This document shows positions 8,795-17,265 of a DNA stretch of 64,000 bases, piece after piece. The notes below the pieces were generated by a model. The model did not search any database and had not been told where the DNA came from. It saw only the letters and a program-made list of their open reading frames with translations. How positions within the stretch are numbered: position 1 is the first letter of the stretch; every line of letters starts with the position of its first letter. The stretch comes from an uncultured Flavobacteriales bacterium. Lineage in GTDB: Bacteria > Bacteroidota > Bacteroidia > Flavobacteriales > Crocinitomicaceae. The translations under genes and the position numbers were made by a program. Where the stretch lies: positions 119,140 to 183,139 of the forward strand of contig CAMLRS010000009.1 in NCBI GenBank assembly GCA_946482515.1. The letters are read 5' to 3'.

Positions 8795-8915
8795 CCCACG
8801 AATACACGAATTCTACACGGCTCATAATGAAAGCGAATGAGTCCGACTAGTCGGACTCGAATTAATGTGAATTCGCCCCTGAACAGCAGGGAATCCATAT
8901 TCTTGTATTCGTGGG
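8795..8915. repeat. Nested inverted-repeat element, copy B (121 bp)
   Basis: Ends CCCACGAATACACGAAT at 8795-8811 and its complement with one change at 8899-8915 (16/17). The inner palindrome is a perfect 20-mer, GAGTCCGACTAGTCGGACTC at 8839-8858, unrelated in sequence to those of copies A and C. An AAGCGAAT block sits next to the inner palindrome, as in C and, inverted, in A. Lies in the 344-bp gap 8671-9014. Confidence 0.85.
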
Positions 8916-8954
8916 AAGCCAGCGTTACGGTGATGAAGAGTAGTAGTGGTAAAC

Positions 8955-8984
8955 AAAAAAGCCCTCCGCCGTGGCGGAGAGCTT
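8955..8984 (-). terminator. Terminator for the tandem-signal-peptide gene
   Basis: On the minus strand, a GC-rich stem with CTCCGCC/GGCGGAG core (8964-8979) is followed by a six-T run. It lies 31 bp beyond the stop at 9015. Confidence 0.8.
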
Positions 8985-9014
8985 CTATCTAACCAAACCG
9001 TGGTGTAAAAACGG

Positions 9015-9488
9015 TTACTGTACTTCTACTACAAAGCGGTAGGTAAAGGTCTTGCCAACGATGTCGGCTTCCGGTGTGACGCGGATTTTTTCAATCTGGC
9101 GTTTGAACGATTCACCGATTTCGGCGTTCGGGCAATCGATCTTGTCGACAACCAGGTAACCGGTTTCGCTAACAGTGAATTGAACAACTGCTGCGGTGTT
9201 GGCTTTTTCTGTTGAAGCCAGCTCAGGGTATTTCACCAGTCTGTTCACTTTCTTTTTCAGAAGGGTTTCACCGTTGCCTGCAAAAGAAAGGGAAGTTACG
9301 AGTACAAGTGAAAAAGCGAGAATCCATTTTTGTGCTTTCATATCGATTGGTTTTGTTGTAACACTATTGTTTTTACTCTTCACCAAATCGTCGCTGATCA
9401 CATCCACAAGATTCAAGCTGTATCCTGCAAACGAAACGGAGCTCATCGTGACGAATGCAAGTGCGAGTATCCATTTCTGTGTTTTCAT
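9015..9488 (-). CDS. Small secreted TonB-C-like protein with two consecutive signal peptides
   Basis: 157 residues from ATG 9488. Two near-identical signal peptides follow each other in frame: MKTQKWILALAFVTMSSVSFAG at the start and MKAQKWILAFSLVLVTSLSFAG starting at ATG 9341. The functional product may therefore be the 108-residue form from 9341. The C-terminal part (VVQFTVSETGYLVVDKI...FKRQIEKIRVTPEADIVGKTFTYRFVVEV) resembles the C-terminal domain of TonB-family energy transducers, yet no membrane anchor or proline-rich linker exists. The second ATG is preceded by a leader similar to the first (ACAACAAAACCAATCG versus ACAACGCCAAACGG), suggesting a tandem duplication collapsed into one frame. 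Confidence 0.65.
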   Translation of the reverse strand: MKTQKWILALAFVTMSSVSFAGYSLNLVDVISDDLVKSKNNSVTTKPIDMKAQKWILAFSLVLVTSLSFAGNGETLLKKKVNRLVKYPELASTEKANTAAVVQFTVSETGYLVVDKIDCPNAEIGESFKRQIEKIRVTPEADIVGKTFTYRFVVEVQ

Positions 9489-9624
9489 AGCCCGTTTGGC
9501 GTTGTTTGTACGTATGACCAAGAGGGTATAAAAAAGTTACTGCGGGAATGAAAAAAATCAGAAAGAAAAATTGAAAATCAGGAGGAATCTCAATGAACAC
9601 GGGCGTTCGAAGGTCTATTTTTCT

Positions 9625-9821
9625 CACCACAAAAGGCACAAAAGCTGCACTGTGCGTAGTTTGAAGCACCCCGATTGCATCGGGATTACACAAAAGCTTG
9701 TTCAATTTTAAATCGTTAGGGCAGCTTAATCACAGGCCTCTTTTGTGTAGGCATCAGCCCAAGGCTGGTGACGCTTTCAAGTTGTATGTATGTCCCGAAA
9801 GCTTTTGTGTCCGCCGCGGCG
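9625..9821. repeat. Interspersed element, copy 1 (140-bp core plus swapped ends)
   Basis: The core 9670-9809 is 139/140 identical to 29774-29913. It contains hairpins CCCGAT-TGC-ATCGGG, ACACAAAAG...CTTTTGTGT and CATCAGCC-CAA-GGCTGGTG. The left end CACCACAAAAGGCACAAAAGC (9625-9645) is the exact complement of the right end of the other copy. The right end (CTTTTGTGTCCGCCGCGGCG, 9802-9821) is the exact complement of that copy's left end. No coding potential. Fills most of the gap 9489-9875. Confidence 0.85.
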
Positions 9822-9875
9822 GATGAAAAAGCACGCAGTACGTCATGAACTCACTATTCACGTTCTATTTCTCCA

Positions 9876-10802
9876 TCACTCAAACAACGGGCACAGCTGC
9901 TGGTCGGAAGAAGGCATCTTGCACGGCGAGAAGCTGATCGTGAGCTCGTGGGAATGGAACGATCCTACGCGCATGGGCGATAAAACGTAATCGTAGGAAT
10001 ATAAAACACGCCAGCGGTCCTCGAAGCGGAAGCCCAGGAAACCGATAATCGCATCCGTGTTTCGGAAACCGGCACCAAACAGCACACGGTTCTTGAAGTC
10101 GAACATGGCCTGCAGCTGCAGATCGATCGGTGCGGCTTTGGTAAAACCGGCATACAATCCCGGCAGCATCGTCCACTCCTTCCCCATCGGCATGCGGAAG
10201 CCGGCGTTGACCATTCCATGCATAGACGAAGTGGCATCCATACCGATCTCGTCCCAGTTTTGTGGAATGAGCTGGTAAAGCGCCAGTCCGGCATAGTAAT
10301 TCTTGCCGTTCCACCAGGCGCCGAACGTTGCCGTTGGCTTCAGCTCGACAGCGCTTCCGTTGATACGCGGATCGGGCGTTAATGGTCGGGCCTTATTGAT
10401 ATCGAAGGACAGCTGCGTGGCACCAAAGGACAATCCCAGTGAAAGGCGGTTATCGACCGAAAAGTTGAAATGGCCGGCATACGTCAGGGAAGCCGTCAGC
10501 TGACGAAAAGCACCGAGCTGATCGTATACAACGCTGCCGCCTATGCCGTGTCGGGCGCTCAGGAATTGCTTTCGTTTGGCTTGTAAAGGTGCTGAAACGG
10601 TCAGCCAGCCGGTCATCGGTGCGCCGTCTACATTCAGCCATTGTCCGCGCAAGGTGCTTTGAACTTCCAGGCAGGTTTTAATGCCTGCATGCGCCGGATT
10701 GACCGCAAACTGGTGGTTGGCCCACTGACTCATATGCGGAACCTGCTGCGCCGCGGCAACAATTGTATTCAACAGAAAAGCTGCAATCAGGACTTTCTTC
10801 AT
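9876..10802 (-). CDS. PorP/SprF family type IX secretion system membrane protein
   Basis: 308 residues. Signal peptide MKKVLIAAFLLNTIVAAAQ is followed by the diagnostic family start QVPHMSQWANHQFAVNPAHAG and the R.QW...GAP.T conserved block (RGQWLNVDGAPMTGWLTV), then an alternating beta-barrel pattern to the end. PorP/SprF proteins are outer-membrane proteins needed for secretion or anchoring of particular T9SS type B cargo. Its ATG overlaps the stop of the upstream CHU_C-type cargo gene by 4 bases, a pairing that strongly suggests it serves that cargo. Confidence 0.93.
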   Translation of the reverse strand: MKKVLIAAFLLNTIVAAAQQVPHMSQWANHQFAVNPAHAGIKTCLEVQSTLRGQWLNVDGAPMTGWLTVSAPLQAKRKQFLSARHGIGGSVVYDQLGAFRQLTASLTYAGHFNFSVDNRLSLGLSFGATQLSFDINKARPLTPDPRINGSAVELKPTATFGAWWNGKNYYAGLALYQLIPQNWDEIGMDATSSMHGMVNAGFRMPMGKEWTMLPGLYAGFTKAAPIDLQLQAMFDFKNRVLFGAGFRNTDAIIGFLGFRFEDRWRVLYSYDYVLSPMRVGSFHSHELTISFSPCKMPSSDQQLCPLFE

Positions 10803-12091
10803 CGCAGCACAGTAACATAGCCTGTCATCGGTTTTTTGTCTTTACCGTCAACAAGATCGATCGTATAAAAATAGGTGCCATCCGTAACCGGCTCACCGTT
10901 GTTCGTTCCGTCCCAGGTTTTCGGGCCACCGTATCCTACAACGCTGATGATTTCCTGTCCCCAGCGGTTGAACACCTGCACTTTCGCATTCGGGTAGTTG
11001 TCGAGGCCGGTGATCACCCATGTGTCGTTGATGCCGTCGCCGTTCGGGGAAAAACTGCCCGGAATAACGAATTCGCCTCCAACTGTAATCACCACGTCAT
11101 CCGAAAGCGTGCAGTTGGCAGAAGAAGCCGTCAGGAAATACGTCGTGGTGACGGGTGGAATGGCAATCGTCTGTAAGCTCGTCGGACTGCCCAGTGTTGA
11201 AGCCGGCGACCAGGAAAAGCTGGTACCATTCGTCGTTCCGGAAAGCATCGTGGAGCCACCGCTGGCAATGACCTGATCGGGACCTGCATCTACAAACAAG
11301 TCTTCCACCACAAACGGCCCCGATTGCGAAGTAAGCTGCTGTGGGCAAACGGTAAAGCAGGAACATTCCACCGTAACGATGTCGCCGGTCTGCAATTCAC
11401 TGGTTTCCCAGAATGGCTCTTCTGTAACGGCAACAACTTGTCCGTTCAGTTTCCAGGTAAACGCGCTCGTATCGGTACAATTGGCCAGGCTCACCGTAAA
11501 TCCGGAAACCTGTTTCGGGCAGATCGGTGGCGGCGGACCAGCCAATCCGGCAATGGCCGGAATGCGATCGATTCCCGTTCCATTGATGACAATATCAAAG
11601 CTGGCTTCAGCGGGAAGCGTTGCTCCGCCATTGGTAGCACCGTTCACCACTATATAATAGGTCGTATTGGCCGGTAAGCCGGTAGCTGTGAGCGTGAAAT
11701 TGCCCGTTGCGCCGATCTCGCAATTGCCCAGCGCTGTATACGTAGCGCCATTACACGGAATGGTCGCGCTGTAAATACTGGCCTGCAACTGATTGCCGCG
11801 ATTCGGTTCGATGACAAACAACAGATTGGAAAAATCAACGGCTACATCGCCCCCGCTGGCATTGGTTGTAAAGGAAAACCAGATGGAATGCGTGCCGGTG
11901 AAACAGAAGGTAAAATCGTCTTCACAATTGGGGCAAACGGTGGCAGTCGATGCCTGATTGGATGCCTGCACGGAAATTCCCGGACACAATTCGGTTGCCT
12001 GGTTGCAGGCATCGTTTACCGGTTGTCCGTATGCCGTAATAACCCCTGAAAAAAGGATTAACAAAAGATTAACAGCGCTCCGAAAATGCAT
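10799..12091 (-). CDS. T9SS type B (CHU_C) secreted protein, likely partner of the PorP/SprF protein
   Basis: 430 residues from ATG 12091 (an in-frame ATG at 12106 is equally possible). Signal peptide MHFRSAVNLLLILFSGVITAYG, then CNQATELCPG and a pre-peptidase-like beta-sandwich (FCFTGTHSIWFSFTTNA), Ig-like segments, and at the C-terminus a complete gliding-motility-type sorting domain: IPGSFSPNGDGINDTW, VQVFNRWGQEI, WDGTNNGEPVTDGTYFY. That domain targets it for export by T9SS and surface attachment or release. The 4-base overlap with the PorP/SprF gene indicates one operon. Ligand unknown. Confidence 0.9.
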   Translation of the reverse strand: MHFRSAVNLLLILFSGVITAYGQPVNDACNQATELCPGISVQASNQASTATVCPNCEDDFTFCFTGTHSIWFSFTTNASGGDVAVDFSNLLFVIEPNRGNQLQASIYSATIPCNGATYTALGNCEIGATGNFTLTATGLPANTTYYIVVNGATNGGATLPAEASFDIVINGTGIDRIPAIAGLAGPPPPICPKQVSGFTVSLANCTDTSAFTWKLNGQVVAVTEEPFWETSELQTGDIVTVECSCFTVCPQQLTSQSGPFVVEDLFVDAGPDQVIASGGSTMLSGTTNGTSFSWSPASTLGSPTSLQTIAIPPVTTTYFLTASSANCTLSDDVVITVGGEFVIPGSFSPNGDGINDTWVITGLDNYPNAKVQVFNRWGQEIISVVGYGGPKTWDGTNNGEPVTDGTYFYTIDLVDGKDKKPMTGYVTVLR

Positions 12092-12248
12092 GTGAAAACC
12101 GCTCATTTTCCGTAAAACTAACACTTTCAAGGCGATTGTTCTGTGTTTTTTTCTAGTTTCGTCGGGCAGTTTTTCCATTAACGTCCTTTAACAAATGGTT
12201 TTTGGCACAATGATGGATTTGGTCAAAACAACACGTAAAACCAATGAT

Positions 12249-15200
12249 ATGAACAGAATTATTACGCTCTTTTTTGGATTGTGCTTCTGCCTCACCGCTT
12301 TCGGACAGTCCAAAGTCGACTACGACAATGATTCCCGATGGTTCTGGGGACTCAACGTAGGCTCAACCTGGAGCACAACCGATGTAACCAAGAAACACGA
12401 TTGGGGATGGGGCCTCACGCTCGGAAAATCCTTCAATTACAATTACGGCCGGGCACTTAGCTTCGATATCCGCGGCCGCTACCTTCACGGGTACTGGTAT
12501 GGTCAGAATTACGATACCACGGGTTTCGAGTATCCGAACAATGCCCTCAGCAGCGGCAACACCGACTACAAAACGGCTTACGGCTATTCCGTGCTGAACT
12601 ACCAGACGGAAATTCACCGCGCTTCACTCGAGCTTGTTATCCACGCCAATAACCTGCGCTCTAAAACAGGCTGGGATTTCTTCGTTTTCGGGGGAATTGG
12701 CTACACATGGTACCAGACCAACGGCGACTTGCTGGGATCAAACGATTCTATTTACCGCTACGATCAGCTGCCCAACTTTGGCAAAGACGAAGTCGATGGA
12801 TTGCTTGACGGCGATTACGAAACCGCTCTAGACGGTTCTTCTTCCAGTTTTTCAGGTGCCTGGATGCCAAGCCTCGGCGTTGGATTGGGCTATCAGGTAG
12901 GTCCGCGCTTCTCCATCGGTCTAGAACACAAAACGACCTTCACGCTGATGGACAACTTCGACGGTTACAACGATCCGTCCGGTTCACGCAAGAACGACCT
13001 GTACCATTACACCAGCGCTTATGTGCGTTTCCAGATCCGTGATCATGCTACGGTTGTTGATACGCCAGATGACAATACGCTGGAAAATGTAGACAACTAC
13101 AACCAGGCGAACAACAACCTGCCGCCAACAGTTGATTTCCGTAATCCTGCCGTTACCGGAACAACCGTTAACATGCCAACGTATGTGATCCGCGCGGATA
13201 TCCGCAACGTACCGGGCTCAAACAACGTGATCTTCCGTCAGAACGGGAACTACATCACCGCGTTCAACTTCAACCCTTCGACACAGCAATTTGAAAGCAC
13301 GGTGACCCTTACACCGGGTCAGAACATCTTCGAGCTCACCGGAACGAACAATTACGGTTCCGACCAGGAGCAGACGATCATTATCTACAACCGCGAACAG
13401 CAGCTGCCACCGGTGGTGAGCTTCATCAATCCGGCTTCCAGCCCTACAACAGTTGAGAACCCGGTATTCAACCTGTCGGCAAGCGTATTGAACGTAACAC
13501 AAGCGACTCAGATCGAAATGCGTGTCAACGGACAGGTATTCCCGAACTTCAGCTTCAACCCGTCCAATAATCTGCTGAATGCACAGCTCAATCTGCAGGT
13601 AGGAACCAACATCGTGACCATCACAGGCACCAACCAGTACGGAACAGACAGCGAGTCGACAACGATCATTTACAAGCCGCAGCAAACAGAACAGCCGCCG
13701 GTAGTGTACTTCGTTGACCCGAACGTGAATCCGTACACAACGAGCAACAACACGTTTGTGATCAACGCCGACGTGCTGAATGTTGCCGGTTCACAGAACA
13801 TTACCTTCAAGCAGAACGGTACCGTGAACCACAACTTCACGTACAATTCCGCTACAAAAGACCTGCAAAGCAATGTGGTGCTGAGCCCGGGACAAAACGT
13901 TTTCGAGATCATTGCAACCAACACAGCAGGAACGGCTCAGGCTACGACGATCATTATCTTCGAGCGCCAGGCTCCGAAACCGCCGGTTGTGACCATTACC
14001 AACCCGTCTGCCAATCCGCATGAGACAGCCAATGCTTACTACACACTCGGTGCTACCGTACTGAACGTAACGCAGGCAAGCCAGATCAGCGTGAAGCTCA
14101 ACGGACAGACTGTCGCTTTCAACTATACAGCTGCTAACAGCGGCGTAACAGCCAACCTGAACCTGATCCAGGGCTCTAACGTAGTGGTGGTAACCGGTAC
14201 AAACAACGACGGAACCGATTCCAAGCAAACGGTGATCATTTACAAGCCGCAGCAAACGGTTCAACCGCCGGTGGTAACGTTCAATAACCCGAACGTCGAT
14301 CCGTTCACGACCGATCAGCCAAACTACACCGTAGTGGCTACCGTGCTGAACGTGAACAACCAGAACGGTGTGAACGTGAATGTAAACGGAACAAACATCA
14401 GCAACTTCAGCTTCAATGCGACCAGCAGCGTGGTAACACTGCCAATGACACTCATTGAAGGAGCGAACGTAATCACGATCACCGGTACCAACACAGCCGG
14501 AACGGATTCCGAGCCGCAAACAATCATCTACAAGCGTCCGGTGCCGGTACAACCGCCTGTTGTGAGCTTCATCGATCCGGTAATGAACCCGATGACGGTG
14601 TTCAATCCGACTTACCACGTGCGTGCAAGAGTTCGCTACGTAGTCGGTGCACAACAGATCGTGCTGCGCATCAACGGCCAGATTTCATCGAACTTCACCT
14701 ATACACCTTCTTCGGAAATGATGGATTTCACTTCCGGACTGGTACCAGGTGCGAACATCTTTGAAATCACAGCAACGAACAACGACGGACAGGATCAAAA
14801 ATCCACGACCATCGTCTACAAGGAGCCGAACCCAACCGTTCCTCCGGTAGTAACGATCACGAACCCGCTCGCGAACCCGTATTCTGTGACTACAGCAACC
14901 ACGCCAATCGCAGCAACGGTACTGAACGTTGACGGTCTGCAAAACATCGTGGTGCGTGTAAACGGCGCCGTGGTAACAGGAGCAACGTACAATGCTTCGA
15001 CCAAGCAGCTGAACTACGTAATGAATCTCGTTCATGGCTCTAACACGCTCGACATCACTGCGACGAACTCAGCAGGTCAGGCAAGCGACAGCCGTGTGGT
15101 TATGTACCGTCGCGAGCAGATCCCTGTTCCTCCGGTGGTCACATTCATCAATCCTGCCAGCCCTGGAACAACTGTAAACGTAGCCGGCATTACTGTAAAA

Positions 15201-17129
15201 GCAACGGTTCAGTATGTGAACGAAGCCAACCAGGTAGTAGTGCTGCAGAACGGAATGGTAGTCGTTCCTTCTATGTGGAACTTCAACCCGAGCACCAAAG
15301 AAGTGACCCTGAATACAACCCTGAATGCAGGTAACAACGTATTCACCATTACAGGAACCAACGCAGCTGGCAACCATACCGCTACGACCAACATTACGTA
15401 CACGGCTCCAGTAATCGACTGCAACAAACCGGTACTGACCTTTACGAAGCCTTCTGCTGCGGGTCAGACCACAGATGCGGCTGCTTACCAGGTTGCTTTG
15501 CAAACACAGTTCATTGCTTCTGCCAACCAGATCAAGCTGTATGTGAACGGTGTGCTGCAAACTTCAGGAACAATGCTCGGTACTGCCTACTCCAAAGAGA
15601 TTATGCTGACTGCCGGTCAGAACACCATCGAAGCGGTAGCTGTAAACGACTGCGGTCAGTCGAGCGTGAGCACGACGATCATCTACAAGCCAGTCGCTGA
15701 GCCTTGCAAACCGCCGGTAGTAGCTATGCTCGCTCCAACAGATAACACGTTTACCGTGGAAACGGCAACAACAACGGTGAAAGCCAATGTGACCAACATC
15801 AACAACGCGAGCCAGATCACTGTAACGCGCAACGGAGCAGTTATTCCGTTCACCTATGACAATGCTTCGCATGTGGTAACGGCAGATGTTGCCCTTGAGC
15901 TCGGAGCCAACACGATTGTGATCACTGCAAGCAACAATTGCGCACCTGATTCGCGCGTTTCCTGGATGATCCAGCGTAAAGAGTGCGCTAAGCCACAGAT
16001 CTCGCTCATCAGCAGCACTACACCTGACGGCAGCACCATTACAGGGGCTTCCCTCGGACTGGTAGCAGGTGTGAGCGGTGTAACCAGCAATACAGACATC
16101 ACCGTAACGCGCAATGGACAGAGCATCGGCTTTGTATTCAGCCCGCAAACCGGTGAGCTGACATTGGATGCTCCACTGAAGGTCGGTAAGACGATCATCG
16201 TGATCACAGCCAAAAACGCTTGCGGCGAGGCAACATTCACCTTCACCGTAACGCGCAAAGTGGAACAGGCTACACCTCCGAAGATCAACATCATCAACCC
16301 GGCTTCATCGCCAATGCAGACACAGCAGGCGGGTATGACGGTTGAGATCACGACCGGTTTTGTGACCAGCGCCGACCAGGTTTCCGTAACATTGAACGGA
16401 GCTGCAATCAGCTTCAATTTCAACGCAACCAACGGAAACATCAACTTTAACGCAACGTTCCAGGAAGGAGCAAACGTGATTGTTGCAACTGCTGTGAACA
16501 CCTACGGAACGGCTACCGATTCCAAGCAGGTGATCTATACCAAGCCGGTTACAATCCTGCCTCCGGTGATCACGCTCACGAACCCGGCTTCCTGCCCAAT
16601 GACGTACAATCGTGGCGGCCAGATCATCTCCGGTACGATCACCAATATTAACAACGCGAGCGCGGTAACCATCCTGTACAACAATACGCCGGTTACCTTC
16701 AACTCGACCATTTCCGGAAACGTACTGTCGTTTGATTTCGGTGTATCGATCAACGCAACTACGGTCAACATCCCGCTGGTGATTACGGCTACAAACGCCG
16801 CCGGAACCGACGTGAAGACCTGCGAGATCAGCATCATCAACCTCGGTGGCGGAAACGGTAATGGCAACAACGGCCACGGCAACAACGAGGATGGCAACGA
16901 CGAGTCCAATCCGGGCAACGGCGGTGGCGGTCCTAACGGAGAAACCGGTGGTTCAACCGACGATGAAAATGGTAACAACGGTAACGGTAACAACGGCGGC
17001 AATGGCGGTACTGCTCCACGCGGTGGAACAACGACCACAAAGCCAACAACACGTCCGGGAACAACGGTAACACCAAAACCGTCTACAACACCGACCACAA
17101 CAACACCAAGAGTTGGTGGTCGACCGTAA
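12249..17129 (+). CDS. Outer-membrane barrel fused to 13 Ig-like repeats and a low-complexity tail
   Basis: 1626 residues from ATG 12249 (signal peptide MNRIITLFFGLCFCLTAFGQ). Residues about 25-270 alternate aromatic strands typical of a small outer-membrane barrel (WFWGLNVGSTW, WGWGLTLGKSF, MPSLGVGLGYQVG, YTSAYVRFQI). From about 13119 to 16845, 13 tandem repeats of 94-98 residues follow, each with PPVV.F.NP, a VLNV strand, V.VNG...FNF, and G.N...ITGTN..GTDS..TIIYK. The tail (16846-17129) is Gly/Asn-rich, then Thr/Pro-rich, ending RVGGRP; no T9SS sorting domain is recognisable. Probably a surface-exposed stalk anchored by its own N-terminal barrel. Monocistronic with its own terminator. Adhesion is inferred only. 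Confidence 0.82.
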   Translation: MNRIITLFFGLCFCLTAFGQSKVDYDNDSRWFWGLNVGSTWSTTDVTKKHDWGWGLTLGKSFNYNYGRALSFDIRGRYLHGYWYGQNYDTTGFEYPNNALSSGNTDYKTAYGYSVLNYQTEIHRASLELVIHANNLRSKTGWDFFVFGGIGYTWYQTNGDLLGSNDSIYRYDQLPNFGKDEVDGLLDGDYETALDGSSSSFSGAWMPSLGVGLGYQVGPRFSIGLEHKTTFTLMDNFDGYNDPSGSRKNDLYHYTSAYVRFQIRDHATVVDTPDDNTLENVDNYNQANNNLPPTVDFRNPAVTGTTVNMPTYVIRADIRNVPGSNNVIFRQNGNYITAFNFNPSTQQFESTVTLTPGQNIFELTGTNNYGSDQEQTIIIYNREQQLPPVVSFINPASSPTTVENPVFNLSASVLNVTQATQIEMRVNGQVFPNFSFNPSNNLLNAQLNLQVGTNIVTITGTNQYGTDSESTTIIYKPQQTEQPPVVYFVDPNVNPYTTSNNTFVINADVLNVAGSQNITFKQNGTVNHNFTYNSATKDLQSNVVLSPGQNVFEIIATNTAGTAQATTIIIFERQAPKPPVVTITNPSANPHETANAYYTLGATVLNVTQASQISVKLNGQTVAFNYTAANSGVTANLNLIQGSNVVVVTGTNNDGTDSKQTVIIYKPQQTVQPPVVTFNNPNVDPFTTDQPNYTVVATVLNVNNQNGVNVNVNGTNISNFSFNATSSVVTLPMTLIEGANVITITGTNTAGTDSEPQTIIYKRPVPVQPPVVSFIDPVMNPMTVFNPTYHVRARVRYVVGAQQIVLRINGQISSNFTYTPSSEMMDFTSGLVPGANIFEITATNNDGQDQKSTTIVYKEPNPTVPPVVTITNPLANPYSVTTATTPIAATVLNVDGLQNIVVRVNGAVVTGATYNASTKQLNYVMNLVHGSNTLDITATNSAGQASDSRVVMYRREQIPVPPVVTFINPASPGTTVNVAGITVKATVQYVNEANQVVVLQNGMVVVPSMWNFNPSTKEVTLNTTLNAGNNVFTITGTNAAGNHTATTNITYTAPVIDCNKPVLTFTKPSAAGQTTDAAAYQVALQTQFIASANQIKLYVNGVLQTSGTMLGTAYSKEIMLTAGQNTIEAVAVNDCGQSSVSTTIIYKPVAEPCKPPVVAMLAPTDNTFTVETATTTVKANVTNINNASQITVTRNGAVIPFTYDNASHVVTADVALELGANTIVITASNNCAPDSRVSWMIQRKECAKPQISLISSTTPDGSTITGASLGLVAGVSGVTSNTDITVTRNGQSIGFVFSPQTGELTLDAPLKVGKTIIVITAKNACGEATFTFTVTRKVEQATPPKINIINPASSPMQTQQAGMTVEITTGFVTSADQVSVTLNGAAISFNFNATNGNINFNATFQEGANVIVATAVNTYGTATDSKQVIYTKPVTILPPVITLTNPASCPMTYNRGGQIISGTITNINNASAVTILYNNTPVTFNSTISGNVLSFDFGVSINATTVNIPLVITATNAAGTDVKTCEISIINLGGGNGNGNNGHGNNEDGNDESNPGNGGGGPNGETGGSTDDENGNNGNGNNGGNGGTAPRGGTTTTKPTTRPGTTVTPKPSTTPTTTTPRVGGRP
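13119..16845 (+). repeat. Thirteen tandem ~285-bp coding repeats
   Basis: Repeat starts fall near 13119, 13407, 13693, 13978, 14263, 14551, 14839, 15127, 15421, 15706, 15988, 16273 and 16558. Units 2-8 are most alike; units 9-11 gain cysteines (CNKPV, CKPPVV, CAKPQ) and diverge. These encode the Ig-like domains of the surrounding gene. Confidence 0.85.
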
Positions 17130-17150
17130 TACTTAAATGAGAAAACAGGA

Positions 17151-17186
17151 ACGGGTGGTAAGTCAAACTTATCACCCGTTTTGTTT
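17151..17186 (+). terminator. Terminator after the Ig-repeat gene
   Basis: A 13-bp stem ACGGGTGGTAAGT / ACTTATCACCCGT (one G-U pair, 3-base loop) followed by TTTGTTT. Confidence 0.85.
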
Positions 17187-17219
17187 CCCTTAAATTTCCT
17201 CCCACTCGTGTCTTATTGC

Positions 17220-17227
17220 TACCTTTG
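17220..17227 (+). promoter_or_regulatory. -7 box for the mrp-nfu operon
   Basis: TACCTTTG, an exact TAnnTTTG match, 38 bp before ATG 17266. Confidence 0.6.
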
Positions 17228-17265
17228 CACTGCCTGTCGAAAAGGACAGTCCGAACAACGTGATT

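Noticed and set aside
13791..16148. Several 160-290 residue minus-strand frames in the repeat gene
   Set aside because: Shadows of the Ig-repeat gene, themselves repeating because the sense repeats do.
13119..16845. Possible CRISPR or tandem DNA repeat array
   Set aside because: The ~285-bp repeats are coding, in frame, and correspond to protein domains; no short direct repeats with spacers.
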